Part shown: positions 15,349 through 23,009 of the stretch, piece after piece
Layout of the letters: each line of letters starts with the position of its first letter
Position numbering within the stretch: position 1 is the stretch's first letter
Source of the DNA: Planctomycetota bacterium
Lineage (GTDB): Bacteria > Planctomycetota > PUPC01 > DSUN01
Assembly (NCBI GenBank): GCA_035384565.1
Contig: DAOOIT010000007.1
Span: 1 to 64,000, forward strand
Length of the DNA stretch: 64,000 bases
Reading direction: 5' to 3'
Notes under the pieces: generated by a model
What the model was told of the DNA's origin: nothing
Seen by the model: only the letters and a program-made list of their open reading frames with translations
Database searches by the model: none
Translations under genes and position numbers: made by a program

Positions 15349-17886
15349 ATGCGACGACACCCCATCCGCAAGCCGCTGATCGCGCTGGGATTGCTGCACC
15401 TCGCCATCGGAGCCTCCGCCGCGGTGATTGACTGGACCGCGGGCGGCGGGGCGGGCAACCAGAACTGGAGTGCCGCCGCCAACTGGACGGGGGTCAACAC
15501 CCCGCCGCTGAGCACCGACCAGGTGCGGTTCCTCAGTTCGGGCGCGGCGGGCGCCGCCGGCACAGTGACGAACATCGCCGATGCCCCCTTTGGCGGCGTG
15601 ATCGGCGGCATCGAGTTCCTAAACCCCACGGGCAGCTTCCACACCACCAGCATCGCAGGCACCCTCCAGGTCAACGGCGACCTGATCGTCAACCGCAACC
15701 AGCTCACCAGCGTCGTCGCCAACTTCACGGGCGGCGCGCTGAGCGTCGGCTCGCTGGCCTCGCGCGGCAACATCCACGTCGGTTACGCCCCAACCGGCGA
15801 CCCGTCGGCCACGGTGGCCGGCACCCTCGACCTCAGCGGCCTCACCCAATTCAGCGCCACCCTCACTGATTTCAACATCGGCGTGCGCCTGCTCTCGGGC
15901 GCCAACGACCCCGACGCGCAAGGGACCGTGGTGCTCGCCCCGACCAACACGATTGACGCCACGAGCATCATGGTCTCCTACACGGGCATGTTCGGCGTCG
16001 CGCCGCCCCAGAGCACCCTCACCCTGGGCGCCAGCAACACGATCAAGGCCGACACCTTCACCGTGGCCGGCGTGCGGGGAACGGGGCAGGTGACGCTGCC
16101 CGCAGGCGGCACGTTGAACCTCAGGGGGTCCAGCGGCGCCGCGGCCGACCTCCTGATCGGCTATAACAACTCGAACACGGGGTATCCGGCCGTCGGCACG
16201 ATGGACGTTTCGGCCGGCACTTTCAACGCCACTCTCGACGACCTCGTCATTGGCTTCCACACCAGCAAGAGCGGCGGCAGCGGCACCGGCACCCTCACCT
16301 TCCGCGCCGGCACGGTCAACACCAACACGCTGACGCTCGGCCTGGCCGGCACCCATCCCGTGGACGGCGCCGGCCGGGGCGCCGGCACGCTGAACCTCCA
16401 GGGCGGCATCTTCAATGTCGCAGGCGATGTGACTCTGGCCTCGGGCACCGCGGCCAGCACGGGGACGATCAGCTTCCCCTCGGCCAATAACGTCACGCCC
16501 GCGCCGGTCCTGAATGTCGCGGGCAACGTGGTGGACGGCGTGGGCGTGAGCACCTTCAACCTCCAAATGGGCACCGCCAACATCGCAGGCAGCTTCGCTG
16601 TTGACGACCTCTACGTCGGCATTGATTCCCGCGATGCCGCAAAGACCGCCCTCCTCGACGTCAACGGCACGGACGTCGTGATTGGCTCGCCGTCCCGCAG
16701 GGCCACGGTCTACGTCGGCCGCCGCACGGTATCGAGCCTGCCCGTGACACGCGGCATCGCCGACTTCCGCGACGCGACGAACTTGACCGCCTACATCGGC
16801 AACCTGTACATCGGCTCGGTCACCACCGGCGGCACCCCCGACAGCGCCGCCTACGGCACGGTCTATCTGGCGGACAACAATTACATTGACGCGACCACGA
16901 TCTACATGGCGCAGTCGCCCAATGCCGGCCTCACGGGCGACAGCAGCCGCCTCGTCTTCGGCGGCGGCACCAACACGGTGCTGGCGGGCACCTTCACCGT
17001 CGGCCGCCAGAAGGGGAACGCCCAGGTCACCATCGAGCCGGGCGGCGTTCTCAACCTCGGCACCTCGGCCGCCCGCACCGCCCTCCAGGTCGGCTACAAC
17101 GTGGCCATCAACACCGGCACCGTCACCACCTCGTCGTTCGACATGACCGGCGGCTCGCTCAACGCCTGGCTGGGCAACGTCATCATCGGGCACAAGAGCG
17201 GCGGCGGCGCCGGCTCGGCCACCGGCATCTTCACGACGGGCACCACTGGAACCATCAACGCCCTCTCCATCCTCCTGGGCGACAGCCAGGAGGGCACCAG
17301 CCAGCGGGCCACGGGCATCTTCAACTTCAACGGCGGCGACCTCTACGCCGGCTCCATCGCCAAGGGGCAGTACAGCACGGCCTCCACCGCCTTCAACTGG
17401 AACGCGGGCGCCCTCCACGTGGGCTCGTTCGGCACGGCCTCGGTGCCCTTCAACCTCGTCAACGCCAATATCGGCATCCTGGCGCCCGGCGCGCCCGTCG
17501 GCCAGACCGACATCTTCGGCACCTACACCCAGAGCCAGACGGCGCAGTTGGCCATTGACCTCGCGGGCTACGCGCAGGGCTCGACCTACGACTACGTGAC
17601 GGCCACGGGCGCGGCGACCATTGACGGCATCCTCCACGTCAGCTCCATTCTGGGCTTCCTGCCCAACGTCCTCGACACATTCGACGTCTTTCGCGCCGCC
17701 AGCATCACGCTGGGCAACAGCTTCCAGGTCACCGACGACCTGGGCGGCTGGTTCCTGCACGAGATCATCAACGCCCCCGGCGGGGGTGCGCAGATTCTCC
17801 GCCTGACCTATGTGCCGGAGCCGGCCACGCTGGGTCTCCTCGGCTTGGGCCTCGCCGCGCTCCCCCGGCGACGGCGCCGCGCTTGA
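15349..17886 (+). CDS. PEP-CTERM-anchored beta-repeat surface protein, copy 2
   Basis: Secreted protein of 845 aa, paralogous to the preceding one. AGGAG lies 8 nt before the ATG. Signal peptide MRRHPIRKPLIALGLLHLAIGAS. The body again consists of Gly/Thr/Asn-rich strand repeats; blocks align with copy 1 (for example TVYVGRRTV, LNLGTSAART, IFNFNGGDLYAGSI, FNWNAGALHVGSFG). The C-terminus is PEP-CTERM: YVPEPATLGLLGLGLAAL then PRRRRRA. Its promoter class (sigma-54) differs from copy 1, so the two surface proteins are probably made under different conditions. Function beyond surface or matrix structure cannot be read from the sequence. Confidence 0.9.
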   Translation: MRRHPIRKPLIALGLLHLAIGASAAVIDWTAGGGAGNQNWSAAANWTGVNTPPLSTDQVRFLSSGAAGAAGTVTNIADAPFGGVIGGIEFLNPTGSFHTTSIAGTLQVNGDLIVNRNQLTSVVANFTGGALSVGSLASRGNIHVGYAPTGDPSATVAGTLDLSGLTQFSATLTDFNIGVRLLSGANDPDAQGTVVLAPTNTIDATSIMVSYTGMFGVAPPQSTLTLGASNTIKADTFTVAGVRGTGQVTLPAGGTLNLRGSSGAAADLLIGYNNSNTGYPAVGTMDVSAGTFNATLDDLVIGFHTSKSGGSGTGTLTFRAGTVNTNTLTLGLAGTHPVDGAGRGAGTLNLQGGIFNVAGDVTLASGTAASTGTISFPSANNVTPAPVLNVAGNVVDGVGVSTFNLQMGTANIAGSFAVDDLYVGIDSRDAAKTALLDVNGTDVVIGSPSRRATVYVGRRTVSSLPVTRGIADFRDATNLTAYIGNLYIGSVTTGGTPDSAAYGTVYLADNNYIDATTIYMAQSPNAGLTGDSSRLVFGGGTNTVLAGTFTVGRQKGNAQVTIEPGGVLNLGTSAARTALQVGYNVAINTGTVTTSSFDMTGGSLNAWLGNVIIGHKSGGGAGSATGIFTTGTTGTINALSILLGDSQEGTSQRATGIFNFNGGDLYAGSIAKGQYSTASTAFNWNAGALHVGSFGTASVPFNLVNANIGILAPGAPVGQTDIFGTYTQSQTAQLAIDLAGYAQGSTYDYVTATGAATIDGILHVSSILGFLPNVLDTFDVFRAASITLGNSFQVTDDLGGWFLHEIINAPGGGAQILRLTYVPEPATLGLLGLGLAALPRRRRRA

Positions 17887-17912
17887 CCCCGCTCCCCTCT
17901 TCGCTGTATGCT
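17883..17912 (+). promoter_or_regulatory. probable sigma-70 promoter of oxidoreductase gene
   Basis: TTGACC (17883-17888) overlaps the stop codon of the upstream gene; TATGCT (17907-17912) follows after 18 bp. The start of transcription would be near 17919, about 67 nt before the GTG start. Confidence 0.5.
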
Positions 17913-17985
17913 GAGCCGCACGCCGCTGGCCGACGCACCGGGCGTGGGCCAGCGCGCGGCCCTTCCTCCCGTTCAGGAGATCGGT

Positions 17986-19056
17986 GTGGCTGCGCTCAAG
18001 ACCGTGCGTGTGGGCATCATCGGCCCAGGCGGCGCGGGACGCTGGCGCGTGCGTGAACTCATCAAGGAGTCCGCCGCCCAGATCGTCGCCGGCGCCGACA
18101 CGAACCCCGATTGCCTCGACAAGCTGGACGCCGAGGTCGGCAAGCCCGTCCAGCGCTTCCTCGGCCCCAACGGCTACCAGAAGATGATTGACACGTGCGA
18201 GCTCGACGCCGTGGGCGTCTTCTCGCCCCACACGTTGCACTTCCCCCACGCGATGTACGCCCTGGAACACGGCCTCCACGTGCTCATCGAGAAGCCCATG
18301 GTCTGCGGCGTCGGCAACGCCATCGCCTCGGCCAAGCTCGCCGCCAGGAAGAAGCTGGTCTACATGATCACCTACCAGCGCCACTTCGAGGCCAAGTATG
18401 TGAAGGCCCGCGAGCTGATCCGCGGCGGCGAGATCGGCGAGGTCAAGAGCTTTTATGTGTACATGGCCCAGGACTGGCCCAGCCCGCGGATCGGCTGGCG
18501 CGGCGACCCGAAGTTCTCCGGCGGCGGCCAGCTCAACGACTCGGGCTCGCACTACCAGGACATCCTGCTCTACATGACTGGCCTGATGCCCAGGAGCGTC
18601 GAGGGCGCCTACGACATGCTCTACCGCGGCGAGCGGGCGAAGGTCGAGACCAACGGCTCCTTCTGCGTCACCCTCACCAACGGCGCCGCCGGCCGCCTCA
18701 TCATCATCGGCGACTATATCCGCGGCTTCACCGACGACGTCCGCATCCTCGGCGACAAGGGCATGATCTCGATGTCCACCGCCGATAATCTGATCACCCT
18801 CGCCCGCGAGGGCAAGGACACCATCAAGATCGAGGCCAAGCTGCCGCCCGACTACCCCCCGAACCCGCCGTCCAACTTCATCCGCCTCATCACGGGGCAG
18901 GTCAAGGAGAACCACGTCCCCGCCCTCTTCGGCGCCCAGGTCGCCCTGCTGACCGACGGCATGCTCCTCAGCGGCAAGACCCGCAAGGTCGCCGACTGCG
19001 CGGCCATCCTTAAGAAGGCCGGCTACGGCTATAGGGACCTCGCCATCAAGGGCTGA
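17986..19056 (+). CDS. Gfo/Idh/MocA family oxidoreductase (cytoplasmic)
   Basis: NAD(P)-dependent sugar-type dehydrogenase of 356 aa without a signal peptide. Rossmann motif VGIIGPGGAG near residue 8, then VGVFSPHTLHFPHAM, and the catalytic-lysine motif LIEKPM. The second half is the usual alpha/beta dimerisation domain with GGGQLNDSGSHYQDILLYM supplying the conserved active-site Asp/His positions. The GTG start was chosen for AGGAG at 6 nt; the frame extends further upstream without a site. Substrate unknown. First gene of a group with the following hydrolase-like and M55 genes, though the palindrome and promoter after it suggest a separate transcript. Confidence 0.9.
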   Translation: MAALKTVRVGIIGPGGAGRWRVRELIKESAAQIVAGADTNPDCLDKLDAEVGKPVQRFLGPNGYQKMIDTCELDAVGVFSPHTLHFPHAMYALEHGLHVLIEKPMVCGVGNAIASAKLAARKKLVYMITYQRHFEAKYVKARELIRGGEIGEVKSFYVYMAQDWPSPRIGWRGDPKFSGGGQLNDSGSHYQDILLYMTGLMPRSVEGAYDMLYRGERAKVETNGSFCVTLTNGAAGRLIIIGDYIRGFTDDVRILGDKGMISMSTADNLITLAREGKDTIKIEAKLPPDYPPNPPSNFIRLITGQVKENHVPALFGAQVALLTDGMLLSGKTRKVADCAAILKKAGYGYRDLAIKG

Positions 19057-19078
19057 TCCCCTTGCGTTGCGCGTTCCA

Positions 19079-19110
19079 CCCTCCCGCAGGTTCCAATACC
19101 TGCGGGAGGG
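19079..19110. repeat. GC-rich palindrome, family A
   Basis: Perfect 13-bp inverted repeat CCCTCCCGCAGGT / ACCTGCGGGAGGG around a TCCAAT loop, 22 bp after the oxidoreductase stop codon. It could act as a terminator hairpin, but no T-run follows. It belongs to a family with copies at 38075, 38152, 43125, 43180 and 51517. Confidence 0.85.
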
Positions 19111-19147
19111 CAGGCGGCCTGTTCCCCCGGCCCATCTCCCCGGGCAG

Positions 19148-19176
19148 TTGCCCGTTGCGCCCCGACCGAGTATGAT
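19148..19176 (+). promoter_or_regulatory. promoter with overlapping palindromic operator
   Basis: TTGCCC (19148-19153) and TATGAT (19171-19176), 17-bp spacer. A perfect palindrome CCGAGTAT-G-ATACTCGG (19166-19182) covers the -10 box and the likely start of transcription, which is the layout of a repressor operator. It drives the 937-aa gene, whose ATG is about 35 nt further on. Confidence 0.6.
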
Positions 19177-19217
19177 ACTCGGCATGGATCCCTTCCAGGC
19201 AAAGGAGGCACAGTGCC

Positions 19218-22031
19218 ATGAACGCGGCGTGCTGGGCGGGCATTCTCGCTTTCGGCGTGGGCGCAGCGATGGCCGCAACGGCAGGCGAGCCGGCTCAGGA
19301 CGCAGCGCCTATCCTGTTTGAGACCGAGTTCCTCCGCCTCGGCCTGAGCGCCGACGGCAAAGCCGCAGAGTTCACCGACAAGCGAACGGGGAAGAACTAT
19401 GCCGTGGCCACGCCGTTCGCCATTCTGCGGCGGCCCAACCAGACGTTCCCCTCCGCGGGCCGCTCGCTCGCCGATGGCAAGCTCACCCTCACGTTCAAGG
19501 GCCACCCGACGCCCGCGGTCGTGGCCGTGACAGCGAAGAAGCGCTACCTGGTCTTCGAGGTCGTGTCGGTCGGCGAGGAGAAGCCCGACCTGCTGAGCCT
19601 CTGCCCCGCCATGGTGAACCTGGGCAAGGTGCGGAGCTATATCTCGGGCATGGTGGCGGACGACGATTTCGCGGCGTGCGTGCGCGTGCTCGACCTCAAG
19701 AGCAACCTTCTCGTCCACGGCGGGCCATCGCCTCGCTTCGAGGTGCAATGCGACGCGAAGCAGGGCATCGTGGGGGCGAGGTTCGCCCTCGTCGGCTGCC
19801 CGACGGGTCGGCTTCGCTCGGTGCTTCAGGAGGTGCTGAAGGACGAGGGGGTGCTCCATTCGCCCCTCGGCGGACCCTTTGCGTTCGATGCGGAGGAGAA
19901 TCGCGGCTCCTACGTGTTCGCCTACGGCCTGTCGGAGGCCAACGCCGACGAGTGGGTCGCCCTGGCGAAGAAGGCGGGCTTCGCGCAGGTTCACCTCATC
20001 GGCTTCGAGAAGTCCCTCGGCCACTACGAGCCGAACCCCAAGCTCTTCCCCAACGGCCTCGCCGGCCTCAAGGGGGTGGTGGACAAGATTCACGCGGCAG
20101 GGATGCGGGCGGGCATGCACACGCTCACGGGCTGCATCGCGCCTCACGACCCCTTCGCCACGCCCGTGCCCGACCAGCGGCTGGCGAAGGACGCGAGTTT
20201 CGTTCTCGCCGAGGCGGTCAACGAGACCGACAGGGCCGTCCCCACCACCACCGAGCCGAAGGGCTTCGACACCCTCTGGGCCTACGCCGCCCACGGCAAC
20301 GTGGTGCAGATTGGCGATGAGCTGATCCAGTTCGAGGGTCTGGCGCCCACCGGCTTCACCGCGTGCAGACGCGGAGCCTTCGGCACCAAGGCCGCGCCCC
20401 ACGCCCAGGGCACACCCGTCCACCACCTCTTCGTCCGATACTGCGCGTTCCAGCCCGACCCCGCCTCGACGCTGGTGGACGACGTGGCCGAGTGCATCGC
20501 CCGGGTCTACAACACCTGCGGCTTCGACATGATCTACATGGACGGCGCGGAGGGAATGTTCGGCGGCTGGCACGGGGTCTCGAAGATGCGGGCGGCCATT
20601 TTCCAGCGGCTCAAGGGCCGCGTGCTCGTCGAGGCCAGCGAATGGGGCTACCACTCGTGGCCCTTCCACTCGCGCATCGGCGCCTACGACTACCCGCACT
20701 GGGCCCTCAAACGCTTCATTGACATCCACTGCGACCACAACGACGGCAACCGCGCGAGCAGCCTGCTGCCCTCCCAGCTCGGCTGGTGGGCCATCCTCGG
20801 CCCGAGCGCCGACCACGACGCCGAGTTCCGCGACGAGATCGAATACCTCTGCGTCAAGGCCCTCGCCACCGACGCTCCGATGTCCTTCCAGGGCGTCGGC
20901 CTCGGCAAGCCCGCCAACGCCCGTCAGGACGAGTATCTCGACCTCATCGGCCGCTACGAGCGCCTCCGCCTCGCTCGGACCGTGCCCGAACCCATCCGCA
21001 AGCAGCTCCGCACGCCGAAGGCCGACTTCCGCCTCGTCGAGGCGGGCGGCAACCCCCGATTCGTCCCCACCGACTACCTGACGCACAAGGTCACCGGCCT
21101 CCGGGACGGCAAGGCAACCTGGACAGTGAGGAACCGTTTCGCGGCCCAACCGCTGCGTCTGCGCATCCAGGCCCTCTACTCCGCCGCGCCCTACGACTCG
21201 CCCGACGCCGTGGTGCTCGCCAGCTTCGACAAGCAGGAGGAGTTCGCCGTGAGCGGGGCGGCCAAGGGCATCACGGCGGAGTGGGCCCCCATGGCCATTC
21301 ACGGCAACCGCAAGGGCCCGCCCGAGCTGTGCGCCCAGCTCAAGGCCAAGAGCGAGGCGCCCTCGCGCACCGGCGCCTGGGCGAGGTTCACCAGGACTTT
21401 CACCCCGCCGCTCAACCTCAGCAAGCACGGCGCACTCGGGTTCTGGGTCGAGGGCGACGCCAAGGGCCAGCTCCTCAACTTCCAGCTCACCAACCCGCCC
21501 CAGTTCTGGGGCACGTTCGCCGAGCACTACGTGGACGTGGACTTCACGGGCCGCCGCTGGGTCGAACTGCACCTCCGCGAGCGCGACGCCGAGCGCTTCG
21601 GCGACTACACCTGGCCCTATGGCGATATCTACGCGGTCTACCGCTCGCCCCTCATCCGCAGCCACGTGAGCGCCTTGAACCTCTACGTCAACAACCTGCC
21701 GCCTGGAGACGCAACGAGCTGCCTCATCGGCCAGGTCAAGGCCCTGCCCGTCGCCAAGGTCCAGCTCGCCAACCCCGCGATCACCGTCGGCGGCGCCACG
21801 GTCACCTTCCCCGTCGCCCTCGAAAGCGGCCAGTACATCGAGATGGAGTCGGCGACCGACTGCAAGCTCTACGACGAGCGTGGCGCACTCATCCAGGCTC
21901 TGACCCCACAAGGCGACGCGGCGACCGTGGTCCCCGGCGACAACGCCTTCGTCTTCTCCTGCGGCGCGCCCGAGGGCCACGCCGCGCGAGCCAACGTGAC
22001 CGTCATCACCCTGGGCGAGCCGCTCAAGTAG
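19218..22031 (+). CDS. secreted TIM-barrel glycoside-hydrolase-like protein, uncharacterised
   Basis: Large exported protein of 937 aa with signal peptide MNAACWAGILAFGVGAAMA and AAAGGAGG about 9 nt before the ATG. The N-terminal 200 residues read as a beta-sandwich. A central barrel-like region contains GMHTLTGCIAPHDP, CGFDMIYMDGAEG (residues about 433-445, an Asp in the usual nucleophile position of clan-D-like barrels), VEASEWGYHSW and PMSFQGVGL. The C-terminal part has a carbohydrate-binding-like jelly roll (GALGFWVEGDAKGQLLNFQL). I do not recognise the family; a role on sugar chains is plausible but not shown. It is followed after 75 bp by an M55 peptidase gene. Confidence 0.75.
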   Translation: MNAACWAGILAFGVGAAMAATAGEPAQDAAPILFETEFLRLGLSADGKAAEFTDKRTGKNYAVATPFAILRRPNQTFPSAGRSLADGKLTLTFKGHPTPAVVAVTAKKRYLVFEVVSVGEEKPDLLSLCPAMVNLGKVRSYISGMVADDDFAACVRVLDLKSNLLVHGGPSPRFEVQCDAKQGIVGARFALVGCPTGRLRSVLQEVLKDEGVLHSPLGGPFAFDAEENRGSYVFAYGLSEANADEWVALAKKAGFAQVHLIGFEKSLGHYEPNPKLFPNGLAGLKGVVDKIHAAGMRAGMHTLTGCIAPHDPFATPVPDQRLAKDASFVLAEAVNETDRAVPTTTEPKGFDTLWAYAAHGNVVQIGDELIQFEGLAPTGFTACRRGAFGTKAAPHAQGTPVHHLFVRYCAFQPDPASTLVDDVAECIARVYNTCGFDMIYMDGAEGMFGGWHGVSKMRAAIFQRLKGRVLVEASEWGYHSWPFHSRIGAYDYPHWALKRFIDIHCDHNDGNRASSLLPSQLGWWAILGPSADHDAEFRDEIEYLCVKALATDAPMSFQGVGLGKPANARQDEYLDLIGRYERLRLARTVPEPIRKQLRTPKADFRLVEAGGNPRFVPTDYLTHKVTGLRDGKATWTVRNRFAAQPLRLRIQALYSAAPYDSPDAVVLASFDKQEEFAVSGAAKGITAEWAPMAIHGNRKGPPELCAQLKAKSEAPSRTGAWARFTRTFTPPLNLSKHGALGFWVEGDAKGQLLNFQLTNPPQFWGTFAEHYVDVDFTGRRWVELHLRERDAERFGDYTWPYGDIYAVYRSPLIRSHVSALNLYVNNLPPGDATSCLIGQVKALPVAKVQLANPAITVGGATVTFPVALESGQYIEMESATDCKLYDERGALIQALTPQGDAATVVPGDNAFVFSCGAPEGHAARANVTVITLGEPLK

Positions 22032-22056
22032 AGACCTGCCGCCCAGAACCGGCATC

Positions 22057-22087
22057 GTGTCCATCCTGTCCATACGGTCCATCACCC
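22057..22087. repeat. short degenerate 9-nt tandem repeat
   Basis: About three 9-nt units with the core GTCCAT (TGTCCATCC, TGTCCATAC, GGTCCATCA) between the 937-aa gene and the M55 gene. Same general type as the longer 9-nt arrays at 27601 and 46695. Confidence 0.5.
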
Positions 22088-22106
22088 ACCGCAAGGAGCC
22101 ACCGTC

Positions 22107-22901
22107 ATGAAGGTCTACATCTGCACCGACCTCGAAGGCATCAGCGGCGTGACCCACTGGGACCAGACCCGTGAGATGACCACTGCCGCCTACCAGCATG
22201 CCCGCCACCTGCTCACCCGCGAGGTCAATGCCTGCGTCCAGGGCTGCCTCGAGTGGAACGTGGCCGAGCCGAAGCAGATTGTCGTGATGGACGGCCACGG
22301 CGGCGGGTTCAATTTCGTGCCCGACGAGTTGCACCCCGAGGCGACCTACGTGACCGGCCCCAACCGCCCGACCATGCTGCCGGGCCTCGACGAGTCGTTC
22401 GACGCGGCGATCCTCCTCGGCTACCACGCCATGGCCGGCACGCCGCAGGCCGTGCTCGCGCACACCCAGTCGTCCAAGGCTGGCTGCCGCTACTGGTACA
22501 ACGGCCGCGAGAGCGGCGAGATCGCCCAGAGCGCCCTCGTGTGCGGGCATTTCGGCGTGCCCGTGGTGATGGTCACCGGCGACGAGGCCGCCTGTGCCGA
22601 GGCCAAGGCGTTTCTGGGGGAGGCGGTCACGACGGTGGCCGTCAAGAAGGGCATCAGCATCACCTGCTGCGAGATGGTCGCCCCGCAACGCGCCTGGGAA
22701 CTGATCCGCAAGGCCGCGGCCGAGGCCCTCAGCCGTGTCGCCCAGTGCAAGCCCTACACCACGGGGCTGCCCATCCACGCCCGCCTCCGCTACCTCACCG
22801 CCGAGATCGCCGACACCGCCGGCTGCCGCCTCTCGAAGCGGGTAGACGCCACCACCTACGAGCGAACCATCGAGAGTCCGCTCGACATCGTGCGCTTCTG
22901 A
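22107..22901 (+). CDS. M55 family metallopeptidase, D-aminopeptidase DppA-like
   Basis: Cytoplasmic zinc aminopeptidase of 264 aa, the usual length of DppA. Zinc-site residues appear in order: CTDLEGISG (Asp8, Glu10), MDGHGGGFN (His), LGYHAMAG (His) and AHTQSSK (His). DppA-type enzymes remove N-terminal D-amino acids, which suggests recycling of D-Ala-containing peptides from peptidoglycan. The ATG follows AAGGAG at 8 nt. The gene follows the hydrolase-like gene in the same direction and is probably cotranscribed. The substrate is inferred from the family. Confidence 0.92.
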   Translation: MKVYICTDLEGISGVTHWDQTREMTTAAYQHARHLLTREVNACVQGCLEWNVAEPKQIVVMDGHGGGFNFVPDELHPEATYVTGPNRPTMLPGLDESFDAAILLGYHAMAGTPQAVLAHTQSSKAGCRYWYNGRESGEIAQSALVCGHFGVPVVMVTGDEAACAEAKAFLGEAVTTVAVKKGISITCCEMVAPQRAWELIRKAAAEALSRVAQCKPYTTGLPIHARLRYLTAEIADTAGCRLSKRVDATTYERTIESPLDIVRF

Positions 22902-22926
22902 CCCCGAGGCACGGCCCCGCCGCCGC

Positions 22927-22955
22927 TTGCGCGGCACAGCAGGCTTTGGTAGAAT
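22927..22955 (+). promoter_or_regulatory. sigma-70 promoter of cytochrome operon
   Basis: TTGCGC (22927-22932) and TAGAAT (22950-22955) with a 17-bp spacer. Start of transcription near 22962, about 48 nt before the TTG start codon. Confidence 0.6.
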
Positions 22956-23009
22956 CCCCACCCTCCGAGCAGTCCCAATCACTGGCCCATGCCATGAGGA
23001 GGCACTTCC

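Noticed and set aside
19079..19110. Family-A palindrome as a classical rho-independent terminator.
   Set aside because: No T-run follows the hairpin on either strand, and other copies are not placed consistently after stop codons.
15619..19278. Minus-strand open frame of 1219 codons across the second PEP-CTERM gene.
   Set aside because: Antisense shadow of a GC-rich repetitive gene; low-complexity Val/Gly/Ala/Asp sequence without motifs.
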